Origin: Cristatella mucedo
Lineage: Eukaryota > Bryozoa > Phylactolaemata > Cristatellidae
NCBI GenBank assembly: GCA_009760855.2
Contig: WPIO01000018.1
Coordinates: 1,052,501-1,077,500, forward strand
Reading direction: 5' to 3'
DNA: 25,000 nt
Under the pieces are notes generated by a model. It made no database searches. It saw only the letters and a program-made list of their open reading frames with translations, and was not told the DNA's origin. The position numbers and the translations under genes were made by a program. How positions within the stretch are numbered: the stretch's first letter is position 1; the number at the start of each line of letters is the position of its first letter. This document shows positions 1 to 8,935 of the stretch, piece after piece.

Positions 1-141
1 GTAGCACAGTGAGCCCACTTTTGAATTATGTGAAACGGAGGAAAATTCGCCGCCCGCGATCTACTCGCCGCTGTCGGCTGAGGAACAATTATCAGACAAC
101 GGCATTCTCAGTAAATACATTTTTCGCTCAACTAATTGAAT

Positions 142-147
142 GCGGTG

Positions 148-178
<31 letters not shown>

Positions 179-185
179 CGGCGGC
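142..185. repeat. GGC/GGT trinucleotide tract
   Basis: A run of GGC with scattered GGT triplets. In one frame it would encode polyglycine and in another polyalanine/valine, so long reading frames crossing it (9-398 and 136-483) are probably repeat by-products. No flanking homology to a known protein is visible. Confidence 0.9.
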
Positions 186-1018
186 AGAGATTCGGTCGGA
201 AGGCGCTCAGCCGGCGGTGGGTGGGCAACGGGAGGACCCGGTGAGCGGCCTAGCCCACAGCGCTCGGCTACTAAGCCATGCCCGGGCGCTGACTCTGCGG
301 AAACCCGGTGCTACTTGTACGCCGCCATTGTGCACCGACCAGCTCCGCGCCATCAGGTGCAGCCTTTCGTTGAAATGGGAGTGCCTCTCTTTATATGAAT
401 TAACTTTCCATGCTCTCTGCATAATATGTATATATATAAATATATATATATATATATGCATCCATACTATAAGTAGTATATAAATATGATACATTGTATA
501 AGTATTTATACGCGCAAACTTATTGAGATTAATATAGCTCTCTATCTCGTTCTACATTTTTTTTTATTAAAATCTGTATCGAGCTCACTTTCTCGCACTC
601 TTCATCCGTTCCAGCGTCCTCCTCATTTTCTTTTCTACCAGTGATCTCACTCGCTGAGTCTTTCACCTGATTCATCGTTAAACTCTCGAGTTTACTTTTC
701 ACTATTTACTCTTCCTCACTTCTACCATTTCAGTAATTAGTCTCCAGTGAATGTATCTACCCATATTATAAACCGAGTTTCACAGGTGAGAGCCCACGCC
801 AGCGAAACGGGTTCGCGTGCTAGAGTGGAAGGCCTGCCTCCACACTGTGCGCGGAAAACATCCGACTTCAACAGACACGTCCGCACTAAAGTAGACATTA
901 GATAACTATTTATTCACACTTTAATTGACTCGAAAAAACGTTTTACTCTCGCTGTTTGAAGATCTCATCAAAATTTACTGAAATTTGTAGATTAATAGCA
1001 ACCAGCTACGTACAAGTA
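186..1018. other. Unassigned AT-rich stretch
   Basis: It holds a TA-rich microsatellite at about 427-458, T-rich and CTC-rich low-complexity DNA to about 740, and a donor-like CAGGTGAG at about 783-790 with no convincing partner. I see no gene, RNA or transposon signature. Confidence 0.6.
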
Positions 1019-1022
1019 CCGG

Positions 1023-1175
1023 TGTAGCAGGCGAAAATTGCTATGCATAGTTTAAACCCTGGTATAGTTTGGCCCAGGCTCAAGTTTACCTCTGTATGCG
1101 GTGTCCAAGGCTGAACTATACCAGGGGGTTTAAAATGGACTGGGCCAGACCGTACCCCTTTAGGCCAGAATATGC
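1023..1175 (+). repeat. Left terminal inverted repeat of the Ginger1-type element
   Basis: It begins TGTAGCAGGC and aligns, with mismatches and an indel of about 13 bases, to the reverse complement of 4136-4315. It contains the motif GGTATAGTTTGGCCCAGGC at about 1061-1079 and an inverted copy near 1109-1134, so the arm is itself a foldback (TTTAAACCC at 1051-1059 pairs with GGGTTTAAA at 1126-1134). Confidence 0.75.
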
Positions 1176-1656
1176 GCTATCGGAAAGGTGATACAGAAAA
1201 CCACACCAATTAGTTAAGATTACTTGTTCTAAGGCTATTACTCTTACCGTGAACTGCTGACAACGAAATTCTGCCAATGTCTGACAAAAACTTTTGCCGC
1301 TATCCAAAAGGCGTATCCATGAAAGTAAGTTTCCAACGTGATCAATTGAGGAAGTTTTAGGAGCAGTCAAAGCAAGTGAAGTTATTGTGAAGTCAAATAC
1401 GCCTCAAATTCCATTGAAGTGCTGTCAAAACTCACGAAATCATCAGTTCACAGTTTGATTAAAGGTAAGTTAAGAGTTTACGGAAGTTTCCTCTTCTCTT
1501 TAATCGGACTTAACTCAGCTGCGAGTCCATGAACACCAAATGTACGCGGTTTAGCAATTTACGCATTACTTAGGAGATCTTACGAGGTCGTCTCATTATA
1601 TCTACTTGCATATTAAATTAATTATTTTTAAAGTCTTTCAAATTTAGTTATAAACC
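1176..1656. other. Transposon interior without a recognisable coding match
   Basis: This lies between the left inverted repeat and the first transposase-like reading frame. I could not assign any domain. It may hold the 5' untranslated part of the transposase or coding sequence too decayed to recognise. Confidence 0.4.
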
Positions 1657-3835
1657 ATGGACGATCAACTGCATGACCAGCTTATGAGATTCTACACTGC
1701 GACACAGTATCTCAGTGCATTTACGCTCTACCTCCAGAGAAACGTGTGAATGCCACATCTCCGTGCCCTGACGGAACAGCTAGGCCATATCGAGCTGAAA
1801 AAAAGATTCTTTACCAGTGGTGCTCCTATTGTGCGCCCGGGAAGAGCCACATAGATGGCGCACCTCTTTTTATGTTACAAAGTTTTGTTCACATCTAGCG
1901 AAGTCTTCGTGTCTAGGTGTGATACACAAATTTTCTCAAAAGTATTAGGTGCGCATGTTGACGCTCCACCTGATCCAGCGCCCGAGGAAATATGCTCCCC
2001 GCCCCTCATTTCGGTGACACCGCTACTGTTCTTTAACGTAGGAAATAATAAGTTCTCGTGGAAGCCGAATTCCGACGATAGTGAAACCTTTCATGACAAC
2101 TTAATTTCTGGTAGTCATTTTGGCCGATATAAGATGTTGATAAAAATCTCTGTCCATGATTACTGGAAAGAAGTGAAGAACTATGTTCACTGACATGTCA
2201 AAGACTGCGAAACAGTGTTCTGTAGTAAATTCCAAATCAGCAAAGAAGCTCCGCCGTTTAAAAAGTATGCCAGCGCCCGGAAAAAGCATGGAGTCGGGAT
2301 TGATACGATCGCTGGCTCCTTTAGGAAAAATCGAGTGGCAAAACATATGCAGCTGTTGCCACTGATCACTTCTCCGAGTGGACTGATGACACAGCCGTTC
2401 CAGACCAAAGGAGAGCCAAGCAAGTGGCAAGTTCTTTGCATACCGCCATTTGCCGTCTTGGCTGTGGCAATTGAACACTGATTAGCGACCACTGACGAGA
2501 GTTTTTGAACTCGATACTAGGCTCCCCCATGGAGGATTTTCAAAGAGATCGCGGCATTTCATCTGCCTACCATTCAGAAAGCAAATGGTCAACGCAAACG
2601 TGACTGTCGAACACTCAGAGGATCACTTTTGTAAGCTTGTCAAAGGTCAGTGACTTAGGAATGGGACTAGTAATCTCCAGTGTTCTACTTGCCTATCGCA
2701 CGTCTGCGCTTGCCTCAACCAAGTGCACTCCGTTTGAAGTCATGTACGGGCGGAAGGCCAAGTTTCCTATAGAGCTCAAACCTCAGGAGATGATACTGTG
2801 GGTGGCCGCCCCGTGCTCATTTCAAGTGATGCCGATCGTGATGTTCTAGTTACGTGGACAACAATTCGTGACAAGCTCTGTCCACAAACAACCGTCAGCA
2901 TCGATGTCCATTCTGCCGAGGAACGCCCGAAGCGTTCCTTTGATCGCCGGTCGAAAAGCAACAAGGACCCCGCTGCTGGCTCCGCCTTTTGTATAGAGAA
3001 TCAGTACCGAATTCATTTGTGTGCGTTTAAAGATGGCACTCTACTGGACTGGACCCGAAACGGATGGGAAATCCTTGGCCAAGGGTCGAGTTAAACTTAA
3101 GAACAATAAGTTGACTAGATACTGAGCAGCGAACGCCACGCCAGCAACCTTGAGATTTACCAGATTTACGCGGAGGCTCCTCCAGAGACCCCGATTCTGC
3201 CGATGATCATCCCAGCGGCCACTCTGCCGACAATGCCCTAAGAAAAAGGCACTGACAAGACCACTTGTGAAAACCAGATAATAATAACGTCAATATCTCA
3301 TTGAAACACAAGCAGACCTAGACTTTCAACCCGCTAGCAATCTCCAGGAGAAGGTTTCTTAGCACCACTCATGGCCTTAGTTTTAGCAAGACTGAATACT
3401 TTACAAGAACAGCGGATGTCAGACAGCAGTGGCATATATATTCAAAGCCAAAGGTGATGGGAACTGCTACTTCCAGGTGATCGGCTACACATTAACGGGA
3501 TCAGAAAAAAACCACTCCCTTCACGGAAATAAAGTCATCCACCACATGAAGACTGCCTTGACAAAAGAAGTGCGGGACTACTTGAACCAAGAAGTGAATG
3601 AATTTGTAAAGACCTCTGGCATCTTTCATGATAAAGTCTAGCGGAAACATATTCCGAGAGCGTGGCCCCAGCAAATCTATTTAGTTGTGACAGCGTCGGT
3701 CGCACAAAAGTCTGTGGCTCTATGGATTGGCTGACTTGTCCCACAAGTTTCAATCTGCATTCAACAACAGAAAATGCCGTTAATTACGAAAACTAGCATG
3801 ATCATTTTTTGCTATCAGTGTTGAACGTTGAACGT
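1657..3835 (+). pseudogene. Broken Ginger1-type transposase: integrase-like core and OTU protease
   Basis: Seen: one frame runs 1657-2481 apart from stops at 1747, 1852 and 2191. It carries an HHCC zinc finger (His at 2092 and 2116, Cys at 2206 and 2221) and the first core aspartate in a VGID motif (Asp codon 2302-2304). The core continues in a second frame with LISD (Asp 2487-2489), a stop at 2493 and ISSAYH. The expected catalytic glutamate of the NGQ-x-E motif reads as lysine (2596-2598). The segment after it (2637-2849) contains LLAYRTS and MYGRKAKFPIEL. The GPY/F-like WTGP lies at 3045-3056 in a frame closing at 3123. The OTU part follows at 3396-3835. Known: this order matches Ginger1 transposases. 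Inference: it is non-functional, with at least five frame changes, several stops and a lost catalytic residue. The Cys-x4-Cys spacing is wider than the usual Cys-x2-Cys. The ATG at 1657 may not be the original start. Confidence 0.8.
3396..3835 (+). pseudogene. OTU-like cysteine protease domain remnant (C-terminal part of the transposase)
   Basis: Seen: the frame at 3396-3641 contains KGDGNCYF, with the catalytic-type Cys at 3465-3467 in the DGNC motif, followed by a TLTGSE-x-NHSL helix region typical of OTU domains. It stops at 3639-3641. The domain resumes in another frame from about 3641, with a TTENAV stretch, a stop at 3794 and HDHF, whose second His (3803-3805) fits the catalytic histidine near the OTU C-terminus. 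Known: OTU proteases are usually deubiquitinases, and an OTU is one of two alternative protease domains on Ginger1 transposases. Inference: a loss of one base near 3640 plus a substitution split the domain. Both catalytic positions are still readable, but no single frame holds them. The GTG at 3429 is not a plausible eukaryotic start, so the domain was a continuation of the upstream protein. Confidence 0.8.
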
Positions 3836-4135
3836 CTATATAAGAGAAAGCATTTTACAGTATTAGATCGTATACATTACAGTACTACATTACAGTACTA
3901 TATTACCTGACATCGTGTAAACACTTCTGATGAGAATAGTACTAGTCTTTTATTGTTTTGGAAGCGCACTATTTCTTATGTTTTCATATCATTCTAATTT
4001 TCCTGGTTAAAACAATCAAAGTATACGTGTTTACAGTTTTACATGATGTGTTGAAAAACTTCATAACTCATGTGTATATCGCTCGATACTACTTACATCA
4101 TAGGCTATAATTTGCCTTAGAGCGGACGGGGGTGG

Positions 4136-4315
4136 GTAAGATTTGGCCTAGACCATAATATACCCCAGCGTACGCAGTGGCCCAAGCTTTAATATTACAG
4201 CCGGTTATAGTCTGGCGTAGGCCGCTTTGACCATGGGTATACTCAGACCTGGGGCCTATTCAACGGCATGCTACACCGGTCTTAATCTAGGCAGCGCCTA
4301 TCTTTGCCTGCTACA
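4136..4315 (-). repeat. Right terminal inverted repeat of the Ginger1-type element
   Basis: It ends in GCCTGCTACA. Its reverse complement aligns to 1023-1175, including the outer ten bases and the CAGG...TATACC block. It has an internal second terminus-like word, GCTACACCGG, at about 4270-4279. The related word GGTTATAGTCTGGCGTAGGC lies at about 4203-4222, GGTAAGATTTGGCCTAGACC at about 4136-4155, and a third copy just outside at about 4103-4123. Confidence 0.75.
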
Positions 4316-5583
4316 CGGGCGAGCGATGCGAGCTCGCAGGCCGGCGAAAGACCGGCGGCGATGCGGCTGCACAATCGCGCAGCCGCACTCGAGCGCGAGG
4401 GCGAGCGATCTCGCAGCGTTAATGCGTCCGTCCGCTCGCGATTCGCAGCAGTGCTGCGAGACGCGACACTTACTGCGCGCAGTCGCACGCCCAACCCTCC
4501 TCCCCGACCTCGGGCAGAGAGGCAGGTGGCCAGCAGGCGCTGGGGCGTATCGGCTCGCGCGCGGCATGCGGCCTACCAGCTCGCCGCGCGCCGCTCTCGG
4601 GTCTTCGAACCGCAGAGCGGCGGCGCGCGGCGCTAGCGCTCTGCCACCCAGGTCGCAGGCTCTTCGAGTCCGGCGGCGGTGGCGGCAGCCCACTCGTCAA
4701 TGGCGCCAGCGGCCGCAGCCAGCGCCGCGAGCTGGGGGAAAGCCGGCCGATGCTCTTCCGCCGAGCGAGACATTTACGGCGGCCGCCGGATGAGTCGGCT
4801 GCTCGCTACGCGCGCGCGCCCACTTCATCTACGTGTCAGTGTATCGAGGCGCGTCGGCATGAACGAGATGAAATTTCCCATCGCCTCCATCGTTTCGCCC
4901 GCCAGCCGGAAGCGGCAGTGGCTGCGGCGGCAGCGGTGGCTGAGCCAGCGTTGGCGTGCCCTCTTCAAACTTGGAGCGACGCCGGAACCGTTCTGCGCGC
5001 TCGCCAACGTCAAAGATTGGCGCCGTCGGCTAGATGGAGTCTCGCGCTTCCATTAGAAGCTCGGGTCTGGAGACTCGTCTCGGCTGCCTAAGCTGCCTAA
5101 GCTGCGGTGGCCACGACGCACGCTGCCCCAGTGCACATAGGCAGGCTAGACAGTCCGTGTGAAAGCGCTTAGTCGCAGCTCCAATACAGGTCCAGAGGAA
5201 CTGACGTGCCCAGTTTCATTTCTCGCCCGCCCGCGAGCGGGCGCCTCCGGAAATCCTATTCTGTCGAACGTCTCGACTCTCGCTGCGGTTTCTCAGGACG
5301 AAGTGGCGAGCGCTCGACCTGTCTGATGGAGGATCAGCCGATCTGACGAGGGCAGATCTTCGACGGAGGCTGAAGCTTCGATGCTGAAGCCATGTGCTCC
5401 GACACGGGAGCTCACTCAGACGGAGAGGCGGACTTTGACGTCCAGTCGCTTTTGTCTCCGTCGAAGGCAGCTCCAATGGAGACTTCTCTTCGATCGAGAT
5501 TCGCTCTCATGCGGAGTGGCTCCTCCAACGAGTGGACTGGTGTGACGGATGCGACGGAGAAGCGGACTCTGACGTGCGGAAGC
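4316..5583. other. CpG-rich stretch without a supported gene
   Basis: GC- and CpG-rich DNA starts exactly outside the transposon. Several frames are open on both strands at once, which fits base composition rather than coding. It contains a tRNA-like fragment (about 4625-4680), the short direct repeat GCCTAAGCT near 5086-5102, and GGAG/CTCC-rich sequence leading into the minisatellite. Confidence 0.5.
4625..4680 (+). mobile_element. Possible tRNA-derived SINE fragment
   Basis: GCTAGCGCTCTGCCACC followed by CTTCGAGTCC resembles the D-arm to T-arm of a tRNA, with a box B-like TTCGAGTCC. There is no clear box A or tail and the surroundings are GC-rich, so chance similarity is possible. Confidence 0.3.
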
Positions 5584-5906
5584 TGCTCTCAGTCAGAGGC
5601 TGCTCCTACTGAGACTGCTCCTACTGAGACTGCTCTCAGTCAGAGGCTGCTCTCAGTCAGAGGCTGCTCCTACTGAGACTGCTCCTACTGAGACTGCTCT
5701 CAGTCAGAGGCTGCTCCTACTGAGACTGCTCTCAGTCAGAGGCTGCTCCTACTGAGACTGCTCCTACTGAGACTGCTCTCAGTCAGAGGCTGCTCTCAGT
5801 CAGAGGCTGCTCCTACTGAGACTGTCATGCTCTCAGTCAGAGGCTGCTCCTACTGAGACTGCTCCTACTGAGACTGCTCTCAGTCAGAGGCTGCTCCTAC
5901 CGAGAC
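5584..5906 (+). repeat. Two-unit minisatellite (17-bp A and 15-bp B)
   Basis: Twenty units of two related types: A = TGCTCTCAGTCAGAGGC and B = TGCTCCTACTGAGAC. In order they read ABBAABBABABBAAB, then a 5-bp TGTCA insert, then ABBAB. The last B has one substitution (CTACCGAG). A carries CTCAGT and B carries its reverse complement ACTGAG, so each B-A junction is a 6-bp stem with a 6-base loop. Unit lengths of 17 and 15 shift the reading frame at each A, so the array is not constrained as protein. Confidence 0.95.
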
Positions 5907-6323
5907 TTCCCCGACGGAGAACCGCTGCGACTCGCTGCGGGCGGCTCAGTTTAAACCCTTCCGATTGCCAGCGATTGCGAGCAGAGGAGGAAGCGGCGGC
6001 GGCGACGAGCTCTGACGCTCTGACCTTCGAGTTGGGCGACCTGCTTCTTGCGCCGCAAAGGTGCCTTTCTCTGCGCCCTCTCGGCCTCAAGGAAAGCGAA
6101 GCACGACTCGAGCGCGCTTTGCTTTCCTCGGGCCGATTGCCGATCGCCATCAATCGGCATATAAGCGAACGCACGTGACCGAGCCATCAGCAAAGGCCCG
6201 TCGTAAACGCCTCGCTTCATGCTGTCGCAGGACCGAGCGCACGGTGTCGTCCGATGTCGGTCGGCCAGCTCGTAGAGGCTGGTGGTCGAGCAGAAGTGCC
6301 CTCACGAAAGACAGACTAACCCA
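5907..6323. other. GC-rich spacer between the minisatellite and CT tract
   Basis: I see no supported gene. Short frames on both strands are arginine- and serine-rich and look compositional. Confidence 0.5.
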
Positions 6324-6507
6324 CTTCCTCCTCCCCTCCTCTCTTCTTTTTTTTACCATCTCCCTTTCTCTCAATCTCTCTCTCTCTCTCTCTCTCCCTG
6401 TCTGTGTGTCTGTCTCCTCTCTCTCTGTCTCTCTGTCTCTCTCCTCTCTCTTCTCTCTCTCTCTCCTCTGTCTCTCCGTCTCTGTCTCTCTCCTCTCTCT
6501 CTTTCTG

Positions 6508-6541
<34 letters not shown>

Positions 6542-6911
6542 GTGTCTCTCTCTCCTCTCTGTCTCTCTCTCTGTCTTTCTCCTCTCTCTCTCTTTCTGTC
6601 GTCTGTCTGTCTCTCTGTCTGTCTCAATCCTCTCTCTCCTCTCTCTCTTTCTATCTCTCTCTCCTCTCTCTCTCTCTCTGTGTCTCTCTCTCTGTCTCTG
6701 TCTCTCTCTCCTCTCTGTCTGTCTCTCCTCTCTATCTTTCCTCTCTCTCTCCTCTCTCTCTTCTCTCTCTCCTCTCTCTCTCTCTCTCTCCTCTCTCTCT
6801 GTCTCTCTCTCTCTCTCTCTCCTCTCTCTCTGTCTCTCTCTCTCTCTCTGTCTCTCTCTCTCTCTCATCTCTGTCTCTCTCCTCTCTCTCTATCTCTCTC
6901 CTCTCTCTCTC

Positions 6912-6949
<38 letters not shown>

Positions 6950-6955
6950 TCTATA
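6324..6955 (+). repeat. Long imperfect (CT)n polypyrimidine tract
   Basis: More than 600 bases of CT dinucleotides interrupted by CC, GT and AT steps such as TCTGTCTC and CTCCTCTC. It accounts for the 300-residue Leu/Ser frames on the plus strand and Glu/Arg frames on the minus strand. The opposite strand is an array of GAGAG words. Confidence 0.97.
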
Positions 6956-6988
6956 TACTTTCTCTATCCCTCTTGCCGCTCTCTTTAG

Positions 6989-7082
6989 CAAAGTGCGGAT
7001 AGAGACCGGTGCCCGCCTTCACTACGCGGCTATTGCCTCGGCCAAGGATTGGCCGGACACCGGGACCATCTTCGACTACGTG
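6989..7082 (+). other. Exon-like segment with splice-site-like borders
   Basis: A pyrimidine-rich run ending in CTCTCTTTAG precedes position 6989, and GTAAGAG follows 7082. The 94-base interval is open in one frame (VRIETGARLHYAA...GTIFDYV) and ends on a codon boundary. The adjacent CT tract makes an acceptor-like sequence easy to obtain by chance. I do not recognise the peptide and see no partner exon. Confidence 0.2.
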
Positions 7083-7309
7083 GTAAGAGTCGCAGGCGTG
7101 CGTCTTTCGATCGATGAAAACGATAAGAACAATAATATCTTTACGGCCAATGAAACGCTGATCAGTAGTCATCGCGTGTGCACCGCTCTATCGTGCGTGC
7201 CGAATTACTGCTGCCACTTCAAGTGGTCCTGTCATTCTGTCTGCCCGATCGACGTCGTCCACGGCGAGCGCTGCCGACGCCGGACCGTGTTAACGATCGG
7301 ATAGCCGTG

Positions 7310-7351
7310 CGGCACTGACGGCGGCGTGTGACAGCGCCGCCGTCAGTGCCG
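7310..7351. repeat. Perfect 17-bp inverted repeat with 8-base loop
   Basis: The left arm at 7310-7326 is the exact reverse complement of 7335-7351, and the loop is TGTGACAG. Three further outer pairs are possible with one G-T wobble. There is no T-run after it. Confidence 0.95.
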
Positions 7352-7591
7352 TACCAAGTCGCGACGAAGGTCGGAGCCTGGCGAACCGTCGTGCCCGAGC
7401 TCCGTGTATCCGGCTCTCAATCCGAGCGCCAATGCGCCACCCTGCAGCGCGGCCACTGCTCGACGGGCGACGTTGCATCTTCGCCGTCGAGCGCTCGGGA
7501 CATGCCGGGGCACGCCGCCCCGCACCGCTGGCGACCGCCAAAGCGGCGATCGCCGGATCGAAGGAATGACAACCCACGAGGATCGTATGGT

Positions 7592-7643
7592 CGGCGGGCC
7601 AGATCGGCGGGCCAGATCGGCGGGCCAGATCGACGGGCCAGTG
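7592..7643 (+). repeat. 13-bp tandem repeat, four copies
   Basis: CGGCGGGCCAGAT is repeated at 7592, 7605 and 7618, and a fourth copy at 7631 has changes (CGACGGGCCAGTG). Confidence 0.95.
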
Positions 7644-8739
7644 GTGGCTGCTGCCGCGAGGGTTGCTAGCTCCGCGCCCACCGAGCTCGTCCCACTCGCA
7701 GCACTCGGCGCGCCCCGCCCCGCCCCCTCGCCTCCTGCGGACGGATGAGACACGGAAGCGTCCGCTGGCGCCACGCCTTCCGCTCGTGGCGCGAGGCGCC
7801 GCCATATTTAGATGCGCGTCATGCGTCTGCCGCGTGCGGCCTGCAGGTTCTAGCGTTCGCAAACCGTCCGCAGGAAAGCCGATTAAAGTCGGCGCGCCAG
7901 CAGCCGTCGCCTAAATGCGACGCGCACCGCTGGCCGTCTTACGGGCGCGTCGCGCGTCAGTGCGAGTTCGTTCACGTTTCAAAATGCCGAACGATCGAAG
8001 GAAGGAGGCCATATCGAAACCTTGGGACTGAGAGCCGGAGAATCTCATCTCAAGAGGGAACGAGCGAATGAACGAACGACCTCGCAACTTTTGCGCCAGC
8101 GGGCCAGTGCCCCAACGATTAAGCGAACCGTCAAGACCACGCGCCGCTCTGCGGCACCGTCATCAACGAGCAACGTCAATCGAGTCCGACGTTCAACTTT
8201 GAGCATTGTTAACGAATTTTTTGACTGCCATTCCTTAAGCGTTCTATCTCGTAATTATTTTCCCCGTGGCTGCTGACGATCTGAGCTGCCTCCTTGCGTT
8301 CTCCCACGTCGTCATCAAGAGTGATTGCAATGAGATGCCTTTACAGCGGTCTAGGAGAACTAATCTCTTACAAGGCACTATACTAATAATCGAGAGGAAG
8401 CTGGTCGATCGTTTAGTCAGAGCATGCGCGGTTTCAGCACACGTGAGCGCACACGTGATGTGCCCCGTGTGGTCATTTGGGCGGCAGACCAGTCGCCATG
8501 CTGTAAAAATGACGAACGCCCACCGCAGATACCGGAAGCAGAACAAGCAGCAACAACAAGCGCTCTCTTAAGCGAGCGAGCACGAGCGGCGGCAGCGGCG
8601 CTAACGGATACAGCGATCGCTGGCTGGCGCATATCGGCAGACAGTTGCAAGCCGACCGATCGGAGATCGCGGCAGCGGCGGCCAGCCCAGGCAAGCGGCC
8701 AGCCCAGGCATGCCGAGGCGGGCCTCGGACTAGCCGAGC

Positions 8740-8935
8740 TGGGTTGGTCCAGCGGTTAAGGTGCTCGCCCCGACTACGGTGTGGCTGAGGTCGTGGGCTC
8801 GAGCCCCGAGGCATTTGCGAAGCGCCTGAGTAGAGATTTACTTCCCTTGGGACGCTATACAAATGATATATATGTATATAATATAAATATAAATATAAAT
8901 ATAAATATAAATAATATATATATATATATATATGT
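8740..8935 (+). mobile_element. tRNA-derived SINE-like copy, family A, copy 1
   Basis: Box A-like TGGTCCAGCGG lies at 8745-8755 and box B-like GGCTCGAGCCC at 8796-8806, 40 bases apart, followed by a tail region (AGTAGAGATTTACTTC...CGCTATACAAATGA) shared with copies near 12570 and 13620. It ends in a (TATAAA)n/(TA)n tail at about 8871-8935. Known: tRNA-type boxes act as an internal RNA polymerase III promoter. Inference: this is the most complete copy in the window and may be recent, but no clear target duplication is visible. Confidence 0.75.

Larger units (their letters stand above)
1023..4315 (+). mobile_element. Decayed Ginger1-type DNA transposon (integrase-like transposase plus OTU)
   Basis: Seen: the two ends are inverted copies of each other (1023-1175 against 4136-4315). 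The outermost ten bases match exactly, TGTAGCAGGC on the left and GCCTGCTACA on the right, giving TG...CA termini. The left flank (1019-1022) is CCGG and the right flank (4316-4319) is CGGG. Inside is a broken gene with Gypsy-integrase-like zinc finger, catalytic core and WTGP motif, then an OTU protease domain. Known: Ginger1 elements have roughly 40-270 bp terminal inverted repeats, CCGG- or CCGT-type target duplications, TG...CA-like termini, an integrase-like transposase with GPY/F, and a C-terminal OTU or Ulp1 protease. Inference: this is an old, immobile Ginger1 copy about 3.3 kb long. The duplication is imperfect by one base and the ends are diverged. The alternative, a Gypsy retrotransposon fragment, is less likely because no reverse transcriptase or RNase H is seen and the flanks are inverted rather than direct. 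Confidence 0.8.
7083..8739. other. CpG-rich stretch without a supported gene
   Basis: It contains a 17-bp perfect hairpin (7310-7351), four 13-bp tandem units (7592-7643) and GC-rich DNA open in several frames on both strands. The word GCCGCCATATTT near 7798-7809 resembles the reverse of a YY1-type site. From about 8160 to 8420 composition drops to mixed. No domain is recognisable. Confidence 0.5.

Noticed and set aside
1657-3835. Gypsy LTR retrotransposon as the identity of the integrase fragment
   Set aside because: No reverse transcriptase, RNase H or direct LTRs are seen. An OTU domain follows directly, and the flanks are inverted repeats with a CCGG site, which fits Ginger1 better.
6061-7304. 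Reading frames of 313 and 340 codons on the plus strand, rich in Ser/Leu
   Set aside because: They are translations of the (CT)n tract. Frames in other phases and on the opposite strand are equally open.
7310-7351. Intrinsic transcription terminator
   Set aside because: There is no T-run after the stem and the sequence is eukaryotic.
8740-8815. Functional tRNA gene
   Set aside because: The boxes are present, but the arms do not form a convincing cloverleaf with a paired acceptor stem, and the same sequence recurs with a shared non-tRNA 3' module.
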